Below are positions 32,349 to 32,396 of a stretch of 32,396 nucleotides of DNA, one piece after another. The stretch is from NCBI GenBank assembly GCA_017410375.1, contig JAFQQW010000015.1, forward strand, positions 1 through 32,396. The letters are read 5' to 3'. The notes beneath the pieces are model-generated. The model ran no database searches. It saw only the letters and a program-made list of their open reading frames with translations, and had not been told where the DNA came from. How positions within the stretch are numbered: the first letter of the stretch is position 1; every line of letters begins with the position of its first letter. Both the position numbers and the translations under genes were made by a program. This DNA comes from Clostridia bacterium. Lineage in GTDB: Bacteria; Bacillota; Clostridia; RGIG6154.

Positions 32349-32396
32349 TCTTAATTCTCCTTTCCCAAACAGAAAGAGCCTTGATATGTCTATAAA

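Noticed and set aside
32349-32396. C-terminal end of an upstream (xis-like) gene overlapping int
   Set aside because: A frame is open to the window edge on the minus strand (KALSVWERRIKN...), but fewer than 25 codons are visible and none resembles a known excisionase end.

Overview
The window looks like a chromosomal segment of an anaerobic, low-GC Gram-positive bacterium of the Clostridia, probably an uncultured gut-type lineage. The evidence is the gene content: a BofA-type sporulation protein, paired GlgC/GlgD, HydE (maturation of [FeFe]-hydrogenase), DUF1540, DUF1385-prmC, two S-layer-homology (SLH) surface proteins, AGGAGG-type ribosome binding sites and near-consensus sigma-A promoters with 17-bp spacers. 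No rRNA, tRNA or CRISPR array was recognised. Family assignments come from motif recognition by eye; no database search was run.

Layout. 1-4071: a DUF1015 protein and an alpha/beta hydrolase transcribed divergently, a class I/II aminotransferase, and two copies of a dispersed multi-hairpin repeat. 4111-6131: a secreted SLH protein with its own promoter. 6142-8880: uracil salvage (uraA-upp), divergent from a 5'-deoxynucleotidase-like HAD phosphatase. 8869-9254: third repeat copy. 9252-12383: a leftward operon of a His/Cys-rich COG0523 GTPase, a second COG0523-like GTPase fused to a DUF1980-type domain, and hydE. 12459-14557: a GNAT acetyltransferase, sfsA and a DUF6076-like protein. 14645-17316: galactokinase followed by one open frame joining a RdgB/HAM1 nucleotide pyrophosphatase to an aldose-1-epimerase-like domain. 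17406-18129: DUF1540 protein and bofA. 18136-22891: glycogen synthesis operon glgB - C_GCAxxG_C_C protein - glgC - glgD. 22913-29757: DUF1385 protein, prmC, and a 1665-residue SLH/GLUG-repeat surface protein placed directly after prmC. 29755-30960: a 62-residue protein and a four-helix membrane protein, divergent from a TetR regulator with a paired operator-like repeat. 30961-32396: AT-rich end of an integrative element with a Tn916-type tyrosine integrase; the element probably continues to the right of the window.

Working together. Uracil uptake (UraA) feeds Upp, which makes UMP. GalK and the epimerase half of the fusion fit galactose entry into the Leloir pathway, and GlgC/GlgD/GlgB supply and branch glycogen. 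The two COG0523 proteins look like metal-handling factors made together with a radical-SAM hydrogenase maturase. The most unusual features are: (1) a three-copy repeat of up to about 380 bp that always has the same end just downstream of a stop codon and, in both complete copies, finishes with a conserved hairpin plus an intrinsic terminator; (2) the ITPase-mutarotase fusion; (3) the GTPase-DUF1980 fusion in the hydE operon.
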